A stretch of DNA of 64,000 bases from Actinokineospora terrae (GCF_900111175.1 NZ_FOGI01000001.1:248001-312000); one strand, 5' to 3'. Counted from the first letter of the stretch, positions 1 through 10,455 are shown. Notes: generated by a model from the letters alone, not told the origin. Made by a program: numbers and translations.

Positions 1-78
1 GGCGTGCGACGGCGGGCGGTGTCGCCGGGTTTCGCTACGATGCCCGCGCTGTTTCGCAGGCCGGACGAGAGGTTTCCC

Positions 79-1944
<1,866 letters not shown>

Positions 1945-1948
1945 TCCC

Positions 1949-1993
1949 CGTCAGGGTGGGGCGGCCTCTTACCGGGGCCGCCCCACCCTGACG
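1949..1993 (+). terminator. Terminator-like hairpin after htpG
   Basis: A perfect 18-bp inverted repeat (1949-1966 and 1976-1993) with a 9-base loop starts 4 bp after the htpG stop. There is no T-run, as is common for actinobacterial terminators. Confidence 0.8.
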
Positions 1994-2044
1994 TTGACGG
2001 CTGGGTGTCCACTCTGCGCCACTGTCACATCAGGCCCTACGGTG

Positions 2045-2674
2045 GTGGCCGTGGGTGGGACGGGCGTTGAGGCGCTGGCTATCGCCGCGAAGGTGGGCGG
2101 CGCGGTGTTGTTCGAGGGTGTCAGCTTCACCGCGGGGCCGGGGGAGTGCGTAGTGCTCTCCGGTCGCAACGGCTCGGGTAAGTCCACCTTGCTTGGTTGC
2201 CTCTATGGCACGCACGAGGTCTCAGCCGGGATCGTTCGCGTAGGCGGCTCGGCACCCGATGAGCGCAAGGTGAGGTTTCGGCGGCAGGTCTCGGTAGTGC
2301 TCGACGACTCCGCCCTGTTCAACCACCTGACCGCCCGTCAGCACCTCGACCTCCTGCTGCGCTCCTTCCCGGCCGTGGACAGCCGCGGCGTCCCGAACTG
2401 GCTCGTCGCGGCGGGTCTGGACGAGCGGGCGGACGTTCCGGCGATCGACCTCTCGGCGGGGCAGCGGCGACGGCTGCTGCTCATCGGCGCGGTAGCCCGT
2501 TCCCACGACGTCCTGCTGTTGGACGAACCCGAACGCGCCCTCGACACCGCGGGCCGCGAGTGGATGACCACCCTCATCGCCGCCGATGCCCGCCGCGGGG
2601 CCGCTGTCGTGGTCGCGAGCCACCACAGGTCTCTGGCGGAGCGGGTAGCTGCCACCCGAATCGACCTCGGGTGA
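2045..2674 (+). CDS. ABC transporter ATP-binding protein
   Basis: ATPase subunit of a probable exporter, about 209 residues, one nucleotide-binding domain. Walker A GRNGSGKST is at about residue 40, the signature LSAGQRRR near 136, Walker B VLLLDEPE near 157, and the switch histidine in VVASHH near the end. The small size and lack of fused membrane segments resemble CcmA-like or ABC-2-type ATPases. The start is uncertain: TTG 1994 is in frame but lies in the htpG terminator, so GTG 2042, 2045 or 2051 is more likely. The stop overlaps the next start (GTGA), so it is translationally coupled to the membrane protein. The substrate is unknown. Confidence 0.85.
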   Translation: MAVGGTGVEALAIAAKVGGAVLFEGVSFTAGPGECVVLSGRNGSGKSTLLGCLYGTHEVSAGIVRVGGSAPDERKVRFRRQVSVVLDDSALFNHLTARQHLDLLLRSFPAVDSRGVPNWLVAAGLDERADVPAIDLSAGQRRRLLLIGAVARSHDVLLLDEPERALDTAGREWMTTLIAADARRGAAVVVASHHRSLAERVAATRIDLG

Positions 2675-3912
2675 GTGACACCGTAAGTCGGGCTCTCGCG
2701 GTCGTCCTCGCTGTCGGTGTTGGTGGGGCGCCGTTCTACCAGTCCGACGCCACGCGCCTAGCCCTGTTGGGCGACACCGTTCCGACGTCGAACGCCGCCC
2801 TGGTGGTGATGTGCCTCGGTGTTGCCGTGGCCTGGTGGTCGACTCAAGGGCGCGGCTACCTCTGGGCCGACCCGGCGAAACTGACCTGGGACGACCTGAC
2901 CGCGCCAAGATCCGTGGTACTGGGCAGACGGCTCGCGCGAGGATGGGCAGCCAGGTGGTCTGTGCTCGCCTACGGCGCGGCCGTGTCAGGCGCGGTCCTA
3001 GGCTGGCATGAGATCCCTTACACCGCTGTCCTTTTCGCCGGTTTCGGCCTTCTGGCCATGTCCGCCGCACGCCTCCGTTCGCCAGGGGTATGGGAAAGCG
3101 CCCTCCCGTTGCTGTTGGCGGCACTGGGTTCTTACGCCGCCTTCGAGATCCCACTCGCCGTCGCCGCCCTAGCAGCCGCCGTTGTCGGATTCTTGTTGCT
3201 ACGCAAGACACCGCTGGCCGAGACCGTTGGCCGCGAAGAACTCGTCCGCAACTTCGCCGCCCGTATGACCCAACGCGTCTCGGTCGCGTTCCTGGACGTA
3301 TGGGGCCTACTCCCGTCAGCGCAACCTCTTGCCCTGCCAAGGATCTTCGCCGGTAAGCCCGTCCTGCTCCGCTACCTGCTCGCTGGACTCTTGGCGCGCC
3401 CGAGGGCGTTGGTAGGTGCCGCGTTGATCGCCCTTATCGCGGCCGCCCTATACCGCGTCTTCCCGGCCGTACCGCCCGTCTGGTGGATAGCCATAGGCGC
3501 TTACCTGGCGGCGATCCCGTTCGCCGCCCCCGTCGCCCAACTACGCCGCACACCAGGACTTCGCCGCTGGCTCAACAACTCCATGCTAGCCGTCAAGCTC
3601 ACCGCGGCCGTCGTACTGACTCTTGTCTCCACCTTGTGGCTGGCCGCCGTGACCGCGCTCGGCATCGACTGGAACACCACATCCTTGGTCGCGGTAGCTC
3701 TAGCGGCCGCCGCGGCCGTGCGGTCGGTTACCCGCGACCCCATCGACTTCGCCAACATCGGTGTGGTCGACCTCGGCGGTGTCCTGGTGCCCATGGGACT
3801 CGTGGTGCAGGTGGCGCGCGGCCCCGACGCCCTCGTCCTCGGTGCGGTCCTGCTCGCGGCGGGCCAGGTCCCGGTGGTCATCGCCCTCGGCGCGGCAGCA
3901 TTGCTGGCCTAG
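2671..3912 (+). CDS. Multi-pass membrane protein, probable ABC exporter permease
   Basis: About 413 residues, almost wholly hydrophobic, with ten or more likely transmembrane segments separated by short Arg-rich loops. No family motif was recognised. The GTG start at 2671 overlaps the stop of the ATPase gene by 4 bp. The longer in-frame extension to 2560 reads through the ATPase coding sequence and has no membrane-protein character. Position and coupling make it the membrane partner of the preceding ATPase, an inference from context. Codon use includes more A/T-ending codons (TTG, CTA, GTA) than in htpG. Confidence 0.75.
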   Translation: MSDTVSRALAVVLAVGVGGAPFYQSDATRLALLGDTVPTSNAALVVMCLGVAVAWWSTQGRGYLWADPAKLTWDDLTAPRSVVLGRRLARGWAARWSVLAYGAAVSGAVLGWHEIPYTAVLFAGFGLLAMSAARLRSPGVWESALPLLLAALGSYAAFEIPLAVAALAAAVVGFLLLRKTPLAETVGREELVRNFAARMTQRVSVAFLDVWGLLPSAQPLALPRIFAGKPVLLRYLLAGLLARPRALVGAALIALIAAALYRVFPAVPPVWWIAIGAYLAAIPFAAPVAQLRRTPGLRRWLNNSMLAVKLTAAVVLTLVSTLWLAAVTALGIDWNTTSLVAVALAAAAAVRSVTRDPIDFANIGVVDLGGVLVPMGLVVQVARGPDALVLGAVLLAAGQVPVVIALGAAALLA

Positions 3913-4014
3913 CCGGGAAATCCCGCAGCTGAGAGTGCGCGCGCTGGTACCGTGGGTTAACAGCCCCTAGACGCTACGGGTCGGCTGGGGATCGGCCCGG
4001 GAACAGGAGCTCCC

Positions 4015-5319
4015 ATGGCCACGCCGACCACCACCGCACCCGAGAACCCGCCGGTTCCCGAGCAGCCGCGCTCCGCCCGACTGCTCGGCCTCCCGCGGGA
4101 CCTGACCGAGCGGCCCGCAGGCTGCCCGTTCTCGCCCGCCGCCAAGCTGACCGCGCTCAGCGCCACCGGACCCGTGCACCGCGTCGTCGGCGACGACGGC
4201 GAGGACATCTGGGTCGTCACCGGGCACGCCGAGGCGCGTGCCCTGCTGTCCGACCCGAGGTTCAGCTCCGACCTGTCCCGCTCCACCGTGGCGATGAACC
4301 GGCTGCCCAAGCTGCTGCGCGAGCGGTTCCTGTCGCCGCGCAACCGGGCTGGCAACTTCCTCGGGATGGACGCCCCGCAGCACACCCGCTACCGCAAGCT
4401 GCTCACCGGCCAGTTCACCGTGCGCCGGATGCGGCAGCTGGAGCCCAGGATCACCCAGATCGTCACCGAGCACCTCGACGCGCTCATCGCCGCCGGGCCG
4501 TCGGCCGACCTGGTGCCCGCCTTCGCGCTCCCGCTGCCGTCGCTGGTCATCTCGGAGCTGCTCGGCGTCGACTACGCCGACCGGGGCGCCTTCCAGCAGA
4601 GCACCGCCAAGCTGCTCAACCTCGACACCCCGCTCGACGAGGTCGTCGAGCAGGCCGAGGCGCTGCGCGAGTTCATGCGGGCGCTGGTCGAGGCCAAGCG
4701 CGCGACGCCGACCGACGACCTGCTGTCCGGTCTCGTGCACGCCGACCAGGACACCCCGCTGACCGACGACGAGCTGGTCGGCATGGCGAACCTGCTGCTC
4801 ATCGCGGGCCACGAGACCACCGCGAACATGCTGGCGCTGGGCACCTTCGCGCTGCTGGAGCACCCGGACCAGCTCGCCCTCCTGCGCGACGACCCGGCAC
4901 TGATCGGCACCGCCGTCGAGGAGCTGCTGCGGTACCTGACCATCCTGCACCTCGGCATCCGGCGCACCCCGCTGGTGGACGTCGAGCTGGCGGGCCACCA
5001 CGTCAGAGCGGGGGACAACGTGATGATCTCCGCCCAGATGGCCAACCTGGACGAGGAGCACTACAAGCACCCGGACACCCTCGACCTCACCCGGCCGCGC
5101 GGCCCGCACCTGGCCTTCGGGCACGGCATCCACCAGTGCCTCGGCCAGCAGCTGGCCAGGGTCGAGATGACCATCGGGTTCACCGAGCTGCTGCGCAGGC
5201 TGCCCGGGCTGCGGCTGGCCGTGCCCGCCGACGAGGTGCCGCTGCGCGACAACATGGCCATCTACGGCGTGCACGCGCTCCCGGTCACCTGGGACGCCGA
5301 CGCCGCCCGGGCCACGTGA
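4015..5319 (+). CDS. Cytochrome P450 (CYP105/107-like bacterial class)
   Basis: Soluble bacterial monooxygenase of 434 residues with all core motifs: I-helix AGHETT (264-269), K-helix EELLR (302-306) and heme loop FGHGIHQCLG (368-377) with the thiolate ligand Cys375. An N-terminal CPFSP stretch near residue 37 is common in actinobacterial P450s. ATG 4015 is preceded by AGGAGC. A ferredoxin gene lies 6 bp beyond its stop on the opposite strand, a likely electron donor although convergently transcribed. The substrate cannot be read from sequence. Confidence 0.95.
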   Translation: MATPTTTAPENPPVPEQPRSARLLGLPRDLTERPAGCPFSPAAKLTALSATGPVHRVVGDDGEDIWVVTGHAEARALLSDPRFSSDLSRSTVAMNRLPKLLRERFLSPRNRAGNFLGMDAPQHTRYRKLLTGQFTVRRMRQLEPRITQIVTEHLDALIAAGPSADLVPAFALPLPSLVISELLGVDYADRGAFQQSTAKLLNLDTPLDEVVEQAEALREFMRALVEAKRATPTDDLLSGLVHADQDTPLTDDELVGMANLLLIAGHETTANMLALGTFALLEHPDQLALLRDDPALIGTAVEELLRYLTILHLGIRRTPLVDVELAGHHVRAGDNVMISAQMANLDEEHYKHPDTLDLTRPRGPHLAFGHGIHQCLGQQLARVEMTIGFTELLRRLPGLRLAVPADEVPLRDNMAIYGVHALPVTWDADAARAT

Positions 5320-5325
5320 GCGCCG

Positions 5326-5517
5326 TCAGGTCGTGCTGATCGCCTGGGCCGGGCAGGACTGGACGGCGGTGAGCACGTCCCGCTCCTGCTCCGGCCCGGG
5401 CTCGGCGCGCAGCAGCACGACCGTCCCGTCGTCCTCGTCCTGGTCGAACACGTCGGGCTGGGTGAGCACGCACATGCCCGACCCGACGCACCGGTGGCTG
5501 TCCACAACGACCCTCAT
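5326..5517 (-). CDS. P450-type ferredoxin
   Basis: A 63-residue acidic ferredoxin. The cluster ligands Cys10, Cys16 (CVGSGMC, where the central ligand position is Gly) and Cys55 followed by Pro fit the 3Fe-4S ferredoxins that deliver electrons to actinobacterial P450s. The ATG at 5517 follows GGGGAGG. Its end faces the P450 gene 6 bp away, so the two form a convergent redox pair. A reductase is not present nearby. Confidence 0.92.
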   Translation of the reverse strand: MRVVVDSHRCVGSGMCVLTQPDVFDQDEDDGTVVLLRAEPGPEQERDVLTAVQSCPAQAISTT

Positions 5518-5534
5518 CGACCGACCTCCCCAGA

Positions 5535-5554
5535 GATGGTGTTACCCCACCATC
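5535..5554. promoter_or_regulatory. Candidate operator before the ferredoxin gene
   Basis: Inverted repeat GATGGTG-N6-CACCATC centred about 28 bp upstream of the ferredoxin start. It sits where a repressor would cover the promoter. No cognate regulator gene is adjacent. Confidence 0.4.
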
Positions 5555-5590
5555 ATGCACGCGCCGCGCCCACCCGGGCACGCGGAGTGC

Positions 5591-6043
5591 TCAGAAGGTC
5601 CCGGCGACCTGGTGCACGGCCGCGTTGAGCCGGTTCCACACGTTGATGTTGGCGATCGCCACCAGCAGCGCCGAGGCCGCGCGCTCGTCGTAGTGCGCCC
5701 GGACCCGCCCCCACAGCTCGTCGGTGACCGGGTTCGCCGTGTCGGCCAACCGGGTCAGCACCTCGGTGAGCTCGAGGGCGACCCGCTCCGGCTCCGAGAA
5801 GAACGGCGCCTCCCGCCACGCCGCGACGGTGAACAGCCGCTCGTCGCTCTCGCCCGCCTTGCGCATGTCCCGCGCGTGCATGTGGACGCACGCGCTGCAC
5901 CCGTTGACCTGGCTGGCGCGCAGCTTCACCAACTCGATGGTCGACTCCGGCACGCCCTTGCCCGCCGCGGTGTTGCCGAACGCGACGAGCGCCTTCATGG
6001 CCTCGGGGATGACGATGGCCGGATTGTCCATACGTGCCTGCAT
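5591..6043 (-). CDS. AhpD-like / carboxymuconolactone decarboxylase family protein
   Basis: 150 residues. The core motif around residues 47-60 contains Cys49-x2-Cys52 (CSAC) followed by His54 and His56, the redox and proton-relay residues of AhpD-type alkylhydroperoxidases. The family often has peroxidase or thiol-reductant activity, and the exact substrate is unknown. An AsnC/MarR-type partner is absent. Start ATG 6043 is preceded by GAAGGGAAC. It lies 61 bp beyond the GtrA-like gene on the same strand, so both may share a transcript. Confidence 0.88.
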   Translation of the reverse strand: MQARMDNPAIVIPEAMKALVAFGNTAAGKGVPESTIELVKLRASQVNGCSACVHMHARDMRKAGESDERLFTVAAWREAPFFSEPERVALELTEVLTRLADTANPVTDELWGRVRAHYDERAASALLVAIANINVWNRLNAAVHQVAGTF

Positions 6044-6104
6044 GTCCTGTTCCCTTCACTCGCTGTCCTGGGGAAGACGGGGCGGCGACGGGGGACGTGA
6101 CAGG

Positions 6105-6680
6105 TCAGTTCTTGCTGGCGGTGTGATCCACGACACTCGCGGGCGCCGGGTAGGGGACCAGCTTCCCGAGCCTGCGCTCCCGCCGCGGCGCCCGGGCGTC
6201 GGCGTTCGGGAAGACCCACTTCTTGAAAGCCCACCAGCGGAACAGCATCGCGATGACGGTGCCCACGATGGACCCGAAGAGAAAGTCCGCGACCTCTTGC
6301 GACACCGCGCTCACGTGCGGCTGCTCCAGGTCGAGGACGTACCGCGAGAGGTAGAGGGGAGCGGTGTAGAAGAACAGCGACGCCCCGCTGATGGCGAAGA
6401 ACAGCGCCGCCTCGTGGTGGCGCTCCCGCCCGCCGCGGGTGTCGAACGACCACTCGCGGTTGAGGATGTACGACACGATCGTGGCCAGGATGACCCCGAT
6501 GGCCTTCGCCGCGACCGGCTTGGGCTCGAGCACGGTCAGCTTCAACAGGTACCAGGTGCCGTTGTCCACCACATAGGCGACACTGCCCACCACGGCGAAC
6601 TTCAACAACTCCCGGTGCTTGAGCGCGAACGGCCGCACCCGGGAAGGCAACACCCGCAAGACCGCGGCGCGAAGGGACAT
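6105..6680 (-). CDS. GtrA-like membrane protein
   Basis: 191 residues with four transmembrane segments in the usual GtrA arrangement: KFAVVGSVAYVVD near residue 27, then TIVSYILNREWSF near 68 with the conserved N-R-x-W-x-F, a third segment, and a last one ending in RWWAFKKWVF near 160. GtrA-family proteins are thought to move lipid-linked sugars for cell-wall or polysaccharide decoration. No glycosyltransferase lies beside it here. Confidence 0.9.
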   Translation of the reverse strand: MSLRAAVLRVLPSRVRPFALKHRELLKFAVVGSVAYVVDNGTWYLLKLTVLEPKPVAAKAIGVILATIVSYILNREWSFDTRGGRERHHEAALFFAISGASLFFYTAPLYLSRYVLDLEQPHVSAVSQEVADFLFGSIVGTVIAMLFRWWAFKKWVFPNADARAPRRERRLGKLVPYPAPASVVDHTASKN

Positions 6681-6900
6681 GCGCTCAGGCTAACCGAACT
6701 GCCTTTACGCGGACCTGTACGAACGCAAATTGGTCCAGACCTTTGGGGTGGGTCTTGCTGGGGATGCACCTGTTCATGGGGCGTTTCGGGGTTTGAGCAG
6801 GTTTCCGCGGTTGCCCCCTGGTCGGCCGCTCCTGCTGGCGCCCCGCGTCCCCGGTCTGTCCACAACCCCGCGACCTGTCCACAGCCCGTATCGCACCCCT

Positions 6901-6989
6901 ATTGACAAACCGGCCGGCTCGATAGTTTCAGAGATGGGGCCCCGGGCCCCGGGAGGGAGGGCCCCGGCCGCGGAGTGGATCTTGGTCGG
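6901..6989 (+). repeat. Repeat family A, copy 1
   Basis: An 89-bp intergenic element shared with 36,320-36,408 (+), 54,352-54,441 (-) and 55,451-55,539 (-). It starts ATTGACAAACCG, has a GATAGTTTCAGAGATGGG block, a GC-rich inverted-repeat core, and ends GAGTGGATCTTGGTCGG. A TCCACAGCC word lies just before it. It occupies the 404-bp gap 6681-7084, which holds no gene. Confidence 0.85.
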
Positions 6990-7000
6990 CGGACGATTCC

Positions 7001-7042
7001 GTGCCGGGTGCCGGGTGCCGGGTGCCGGGTGCCGGGTGCCGG
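7001..7042. repeat. Heptanucleotide tandem repeat (GTGCCGG)6
   Basis: Six perfect tandem copies of GTGCCGG followed by a partial GTGCCGT. It begins 11 bp after repeat A copy 1 and lies downstream of the dioxygenase stop. Confidence 0.9.
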
Positions 7043-7084
7043 GTGCCGTCGGGGCGGCTGGCGGGTGGTGTCGGGGCTTGGGGG

Positions 7085-7825
7085 TCAGGGGGGTGGGGTG
7101 GGGAAGAGGCCCGGGGCCATGGCGTCGGGGGCGGCTACCTGGGGGTTGGTGAGGTCCAGGGCGAGGGCGAACGTGGTGCGGTAGCCGGGGGAGGGGGCGG
7201 CTGGGGTGGGGGTGGGGAGGAGGAGTTGGTCGCCGTTGAGGGTGTAGAGCTGGTCGGTCTTGTTGGTGGTGTCGGCGGGGCCGTGGGTGTTGTAGGGCGC
7301 GGTTGCCAGGTACTGGGCGGTGAACTCGTCAGGTAGGTACAGCTGCGAGGTGAACTCGTACGGCTTGCCCTCGGGCGTGGTGGTGCGGATCTTGAGGTGG
7401 ATGTGCACCGTCCTGCCCTCGTACCAGCCGGGCAGGACGGTGGTGAAGGTGACCGCGCCGTGGGGGTCGGAGAGTTGGAGGCCGCGGAGTTCCTTGCGGC
7501 CGGTGGTGCCCTCGCTGGCGATGTCCGAGTAGTTCCCGGCGGCGTCGCAGTGCCAGATGTCGATGACGGCGCCGGGGAGGGGGACGCACCGGTCACCGTC
7601 GACTCGCGACACCGTCAAACCCAGCTGCAACCGGGTGCCGACCGCCTGGGTGCCGGTGTCCGGGTCGGTGCGGATGTCGGAGCGGTCCAGCTTCTCGTCG
7701 ACGAAGTACGGGCCCTCCATCTGCTCGGGCCGCACCACGCAGTCGACCGCGGCGGGGGAGCAGCCGACGACCCCCAGCGCCGCCAGGCCGAGCAGCACCT
7801 GCCGCCTGCCCAGCACCGGGTCCAC
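7085..7825 (-). CDS. Secreted lipoprotein intradiol ring-cleavage dioxygenase
   Basis: 246 residues. A GRRQVLLGLAALGVVGC signal (twin-arginine-like, lipobox Cys22) suggests an extracytoplasmic lipoprotein. The Fe(III) ligands of intradiol dioxygenases are visible as Tyr99 (GNYSD), Tyr135 and the pair His141/His143 (GWYEGRTVHIHLKI). The family opens catechol-type rings between the hydroxyls. GTG 7825 lies 2 bp after the amidohydrolase stop, so the two are one transcript. The export signal is found in a subset of actinobacterial members; the substrate is unknown. Confidence 0.9.
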   Translation of the reverse strand: MDPVLGRRQVLLGLAALGVVGCSPAAVDCVVRPEQMEGPYFVDEKLDRSDIRTDPDTGTQAVGTRLQLGLTVSRVDGDRCVPLPGAVIDIWHCDAAGNYSDIASEGTTGRKELRGLQLSDPHGAVTFTTVLPGWYEGRTVHIHLKIRTTTPEGKPYEFTSQLYLPDEFTAQYLATAPYNTHGPADTTNKTDQLYTLNGDQLLLPTPTPAAPSPGYRTTFALALDLTNPQVAAPDAMAPGLFPTPPP

Positions 7826-7827
7826 CG

Positions 7828-9162
7828 TCAGGCCTCGAACACGACGCGGCCGTCGACGACCGTCATCGTGACGCCGATGTGCGGCAGGTCCGCTGGCGCC
7901 GCGTGCAGCGGGTTGGCCTCCAGGACGCACAGGTCGGCGGCCTTGCCGATCTCCAGGGTGCCCTTCCACGACTCGGCGCCGTCCTGCACGGCCGGGGTCA
8001 CGGTGTAGGCGCGCAGCAGGTGGCGCATCAGCTCGGGGCTGGGGGCGGCGGCCATCCACTCGGCGGCCGCGGCGACCCAGCGGCGCCAGTCCGGTTCGAT
8101 GACCGGGGCGTCGGAGCTCAGGCAGACGCGCACGCCCAGGTCCAGGGCCCGGCGCAGCGGCCACGCCCCGGCGGCGGCGTCCTCGTCGAGCGCGGCGGCA
8201 AGCCACGGGGCGGTCAGCACCGCTATGCCCGGCTGGGTGTTGAGGCCGATGCCCAGCCCGGGCAGCCGCGCCAGCACGTCCGGGCCGACCAGGTCGCCGT
8301 GGATCAGGTAGTGCCTGCCCGCGTGGCCGTGCGCCTCGATCGCGTCGGCCATCGCCGAGACGGTGACCTCGATGGACCGGTCGCCGGTCGCGTGCACGCC
8401 GATCTGCGCGCCTGCCCGGTGCGCCAGGTCGATCATCTTGCGCAGGTTGGCCTCGCGCTCGGCGGGGTCGGTGCCGTCGACGAGCAGGTGGCCCTGGCTG
8501 CCGTCGGCGTAGCAGCGGTGCGTCCACGCCGAGCGCATCGGCGGGATGCCGTCGGCGAAGATCTTCACGCCGGTGATGTCGAGCCAGCGCGGGTCGGTCG
8601 CCGGGACCCGGCTGGCCATGCCGCGCTCGAAGTCGGCCAGCGTGCTCGGCCCGTCCAGCTCGCCGAACAGGCGCAGCACGGTGACCCTGGCGCGCAGCAG
8701 GCCCTCGGCGGCCATCGCGGCGTACTCGTCGAGCACGCCGGTGGAGAAGCAGCCGGTCTGCCCGCTGTCCTCGCCGGGGCCCAGGCCGGGCTCGGTGTAG
8801 CTGGTGATGCCCAGCGCGGCGACGATGTCGCCCGCCTTGGTGATGGCGGCGCGGCGCTCGGCCGGGCTGGTCAGCTGCGGGGCGGCCGCGCCCTCGCCCA
8901 TCCCGCCCGCGCCCATCAGCGTCCCCGGCCATAACGCGCCGAGCCAGGCGCCGTGCAGGTGCGAGTCGTTGATGCCGGGCAGCACCGTGCGGCCGTAGAG
9001 GTCGACCACCCGGGTGTCCGGGCCGACCAGGTGGTCGACGTCGCCGAGGCCGATGACCCGGCCACCGGCCACGGCGAGCGCGGTGCTCTCGGTGCCGGCG
9101 GCGTCGAAGGTGAGCACCGTGCCACCGGTCAGCACGAGGTCGGCGGTGATCTTGTCGGCCAC
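7828..9162 (-). CDS. YtcJ-like metal-dependent amidohydrolase
   Basis: 444 residues, amidohydrolase superfamily, amidohydrolase_3/YtcJ type. The N-terminal beta-sandwich leads to the metal-binding DSHLHG near residue 66, with later family features HATGDRSIE and CLSSDAPV. These enzymes hydrolyse amide or ester bonds of small molecules. I chose GTG 9162 (MADKITADLVLTGG) because GGAGG stands 6 bases before it; a TTG at 9177 is the alternative. A TATACT -10 lies 38 bp upstream. First gene of the operon with the dioxygenase. Confidence 0.9.
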   Translation of the reverse strand: MADKITADLVLTGGTVLTFDAAGTESTALAVAGGRVIGLGDVDHLVGPDTRVVDLYGRTVLPGINDSHLHGAWLGALWPGTLMGAGGMGEGAAAPQLTSPAERRAAITKAGDIVAALGITSYTEPGLGPGEDSGQTGCFSTGVLDEYAAMAAEGLLRARVTVLRLFGELDGPSTLADFERGMASRVPATDPRWLDITGVKIFADGIPPMRSAWTHRCYADGSQGHLLVDGTDPAEREANLRKMIDLAHRAGAQIGVHATGDRSIEVTVSAMADAIEAHGHAGRHYLIHGDLVGPDVLARLPGLGIGLNTQPGIAVLTAPWLAAALDEDAAAGAWPLRRALDLGVRVCLSSDAPVIEPDWRRWVAAAAEWMAAAPSPELMRHLLRAYTVTPAVQDGAESWKGTLEIGKAADLCVLEANPLHAAPADLPHIGVTMTVVDGRVVFEA

Positions 9163-9199
9163 GGTGTCCTCCGTCAACAGGCGTAGATGAAGCTGGGCC

Positions 9200-9252
9200 A
9201 GTATAGGGTCATCAGCCGGAATATCCCCGTTTTTCGTCTATACATGTAGACT
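9200..9252. promoter_or_regulatory. Divergent promoters and palindromic operator
   Basis: In the 121-bp gap between the amidohydrolase and the reductase, TATACT on the minus strand (9205-9200) is a -10 for the amidohydrolase. The near-palindrome GTCTATACATGTAGAC (9236-9251) overlaps TAGACT (9247-9252), a possible -10 for the reductase. One regulator could control both directions; TetR at 10.5 kb is the nearest candidate. Confidence 0.5.
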
Positions 9253-9283
9253 AACGACACGAGTTCAGTGCCGAGGAGGACAT

Positions 9284-10249
9284 ATGGCGCAGGTCAACGG
9301 CATCCCCGTCCGGCCGTTGGGACCGGGTGGGCCGGAGGTGTCGCTGTTCGGTCTCGGATCGTGGAACACCTGGGACCGGATGGAGCCCGACGACGCGGTG
9401 GCGCTGGTGCACCGGGCGATCGGGGCCGGGGTGACCCTGTTCGACGTCGCGCACTACAACATGGGCCCGCACGCCGAACAGGCCCGCACGGACATCATCT
9501 TCGGCGAGGTCACCAGGGCCGCCGGGCTGGCCCGCGAGGACTACCACCTGTGCGGCAAGCTGTGGCTGTGGGAGTACCCCACCACGAGCTTCGAGCAGCA
9601 GATGACCACCTCGCTCGACCGGATCGGCACCGACCGCGCCGACAGCGTCGTGGTGGGCGACTACATGTCCCCGCCGGACATCGCCCAGATCGTCACCGAC
9701 GTCAACGAGCAGATCCGCGCGGGCCGCTTCGCGCACTGGGGCGTCAACAACTGGGTCGCCGCCGACCTGCAGCGCGCGCTCGACTTCGCCGCGGCCGAGG
9801 GCATGGCGCCGCCGATCTTCGCGCAGCTCAAGTACAGCATCGCGCGCCGCACCATGGCCGAGGGCCCGTTCTACCAGCCGCACTTCACCGACGGCAGGCT
9901 GGCGCTGCAGGCGTCGGACGTCTTCGAGGGCGGCATCCTGGCGGGCCGGAAGTTCCCCGAGCGCAAGATCGGCGCCGACCCCGGCGGCATCCGCGACCGC
10001 ATCCGCGAGGCCGCCGACACCGTCGCCGAGGTGGCCGCGGCGCACGGGGTCACCGCCGCCCAGGTCGCGATCGCGTTCTGCCTGCTCAACCCGGCGGTGT
10101 CGAACGTGCTGTTCGGCGTCAGCAGGATCGAGCAGTTGGAGGACAACCTCGCCGCGATCCGGCTCGCCGACGAGCACGGCCCCGCCCTGCGCACCGCCCT
10201 CGACCCGCTGTGGGCCGACAAGGCGGTCAACGCCGACGGCACCTGGTGA
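9284..10249 (+). CDS. Aldo/keto reductase family protein
   Basis: 321 residues with the AKR (beta/alpha)8 layout. The catalytic Asp54 (TLFDVAHY), Tyr58 and Lys92 (CGKLWL) are present. The usual active-site His after strand 4 is replaced by a VVVGDYMSP stretch, so activity may differ from standard carbonyl reductases. The NADP-binding end has GVSRIEQLEDNL. ATG 9284 follows GAGGAGG. Divergent from the amidohydrolase/dioxygenase operon, so it may reduce an aldehyde or ketone from that pathway (inference). Confidence 0.88.
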   Translation: MAQVNGIPVRPLGPGGPEVSLFGLGSWNTWDRMEPDDAVALVHRAIGAGVTLFDVAHYNMGPHAEQARTDIIFGEVTRAAGLAREDYHLCGKLWLWEYPTTSFEQQMTTSLDRIGTDRADSVVVGDYMSPPDIAQIVTDVNEQIRAGRFAHWGVNNWVAADLQRALDFAAAEGMAPPIFAQLKYSIARRTMAEGPFYQPHFTDGRLALQASDVFEGGILAGRKFPERKIGADPGGIRDRIREAADTVAEVAAAHGVTAAQVAIAFCLLNPAVSNVLFGVSRIEQLEDNLAAIRLADEHGPALRTALDPLWADKAVNADGTW

Positions 10250-10408
10250 CCACCCGGCCGCCCGTGCCCGGACCTGATGGCCCCGGCTTATGCCATCCGT
10301 CCACAGTGGAACCCACGGCGGCCGCGGTTCTTCTTTGACCGGTTTGCGTCTACGGTTGGGGACCTGGACACCAGGTCCGACCGTGGTACCGCGCGGCGAC
10401 GCGCGGGC

Positions 10409-10445
10409 GGGTGGGGGACTTGCCTGTCGAACAGGTCCCCCACCC
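10409..10445. terminator. Bidirectional terminator-like hairpin
   Basis: 11-bp arms GGGTGGGGGAC (10409-10419) and GTCCCCCACCC (10435-10445), with a second internal pairing CCTGT/ACAGG in the loop. It lies between the convergent reductase and TetR genes. Confidence 0.7.
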
Positions 10446-10455
10446 GGTCCCCGGC

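Noticed and set aside
2222..3340. 372-codon minus-strand frame opposite the ABC exporter genes
   Set aside because: Arg-rich antisense shadow; the plus strand has clear ABC motifs.
3967..5274. 435-codon minus-strand frame opposite the P450
   Set aside because: Antisense shadow rich in Gln/Val/Gly; P450 motifs are on the plus strand.
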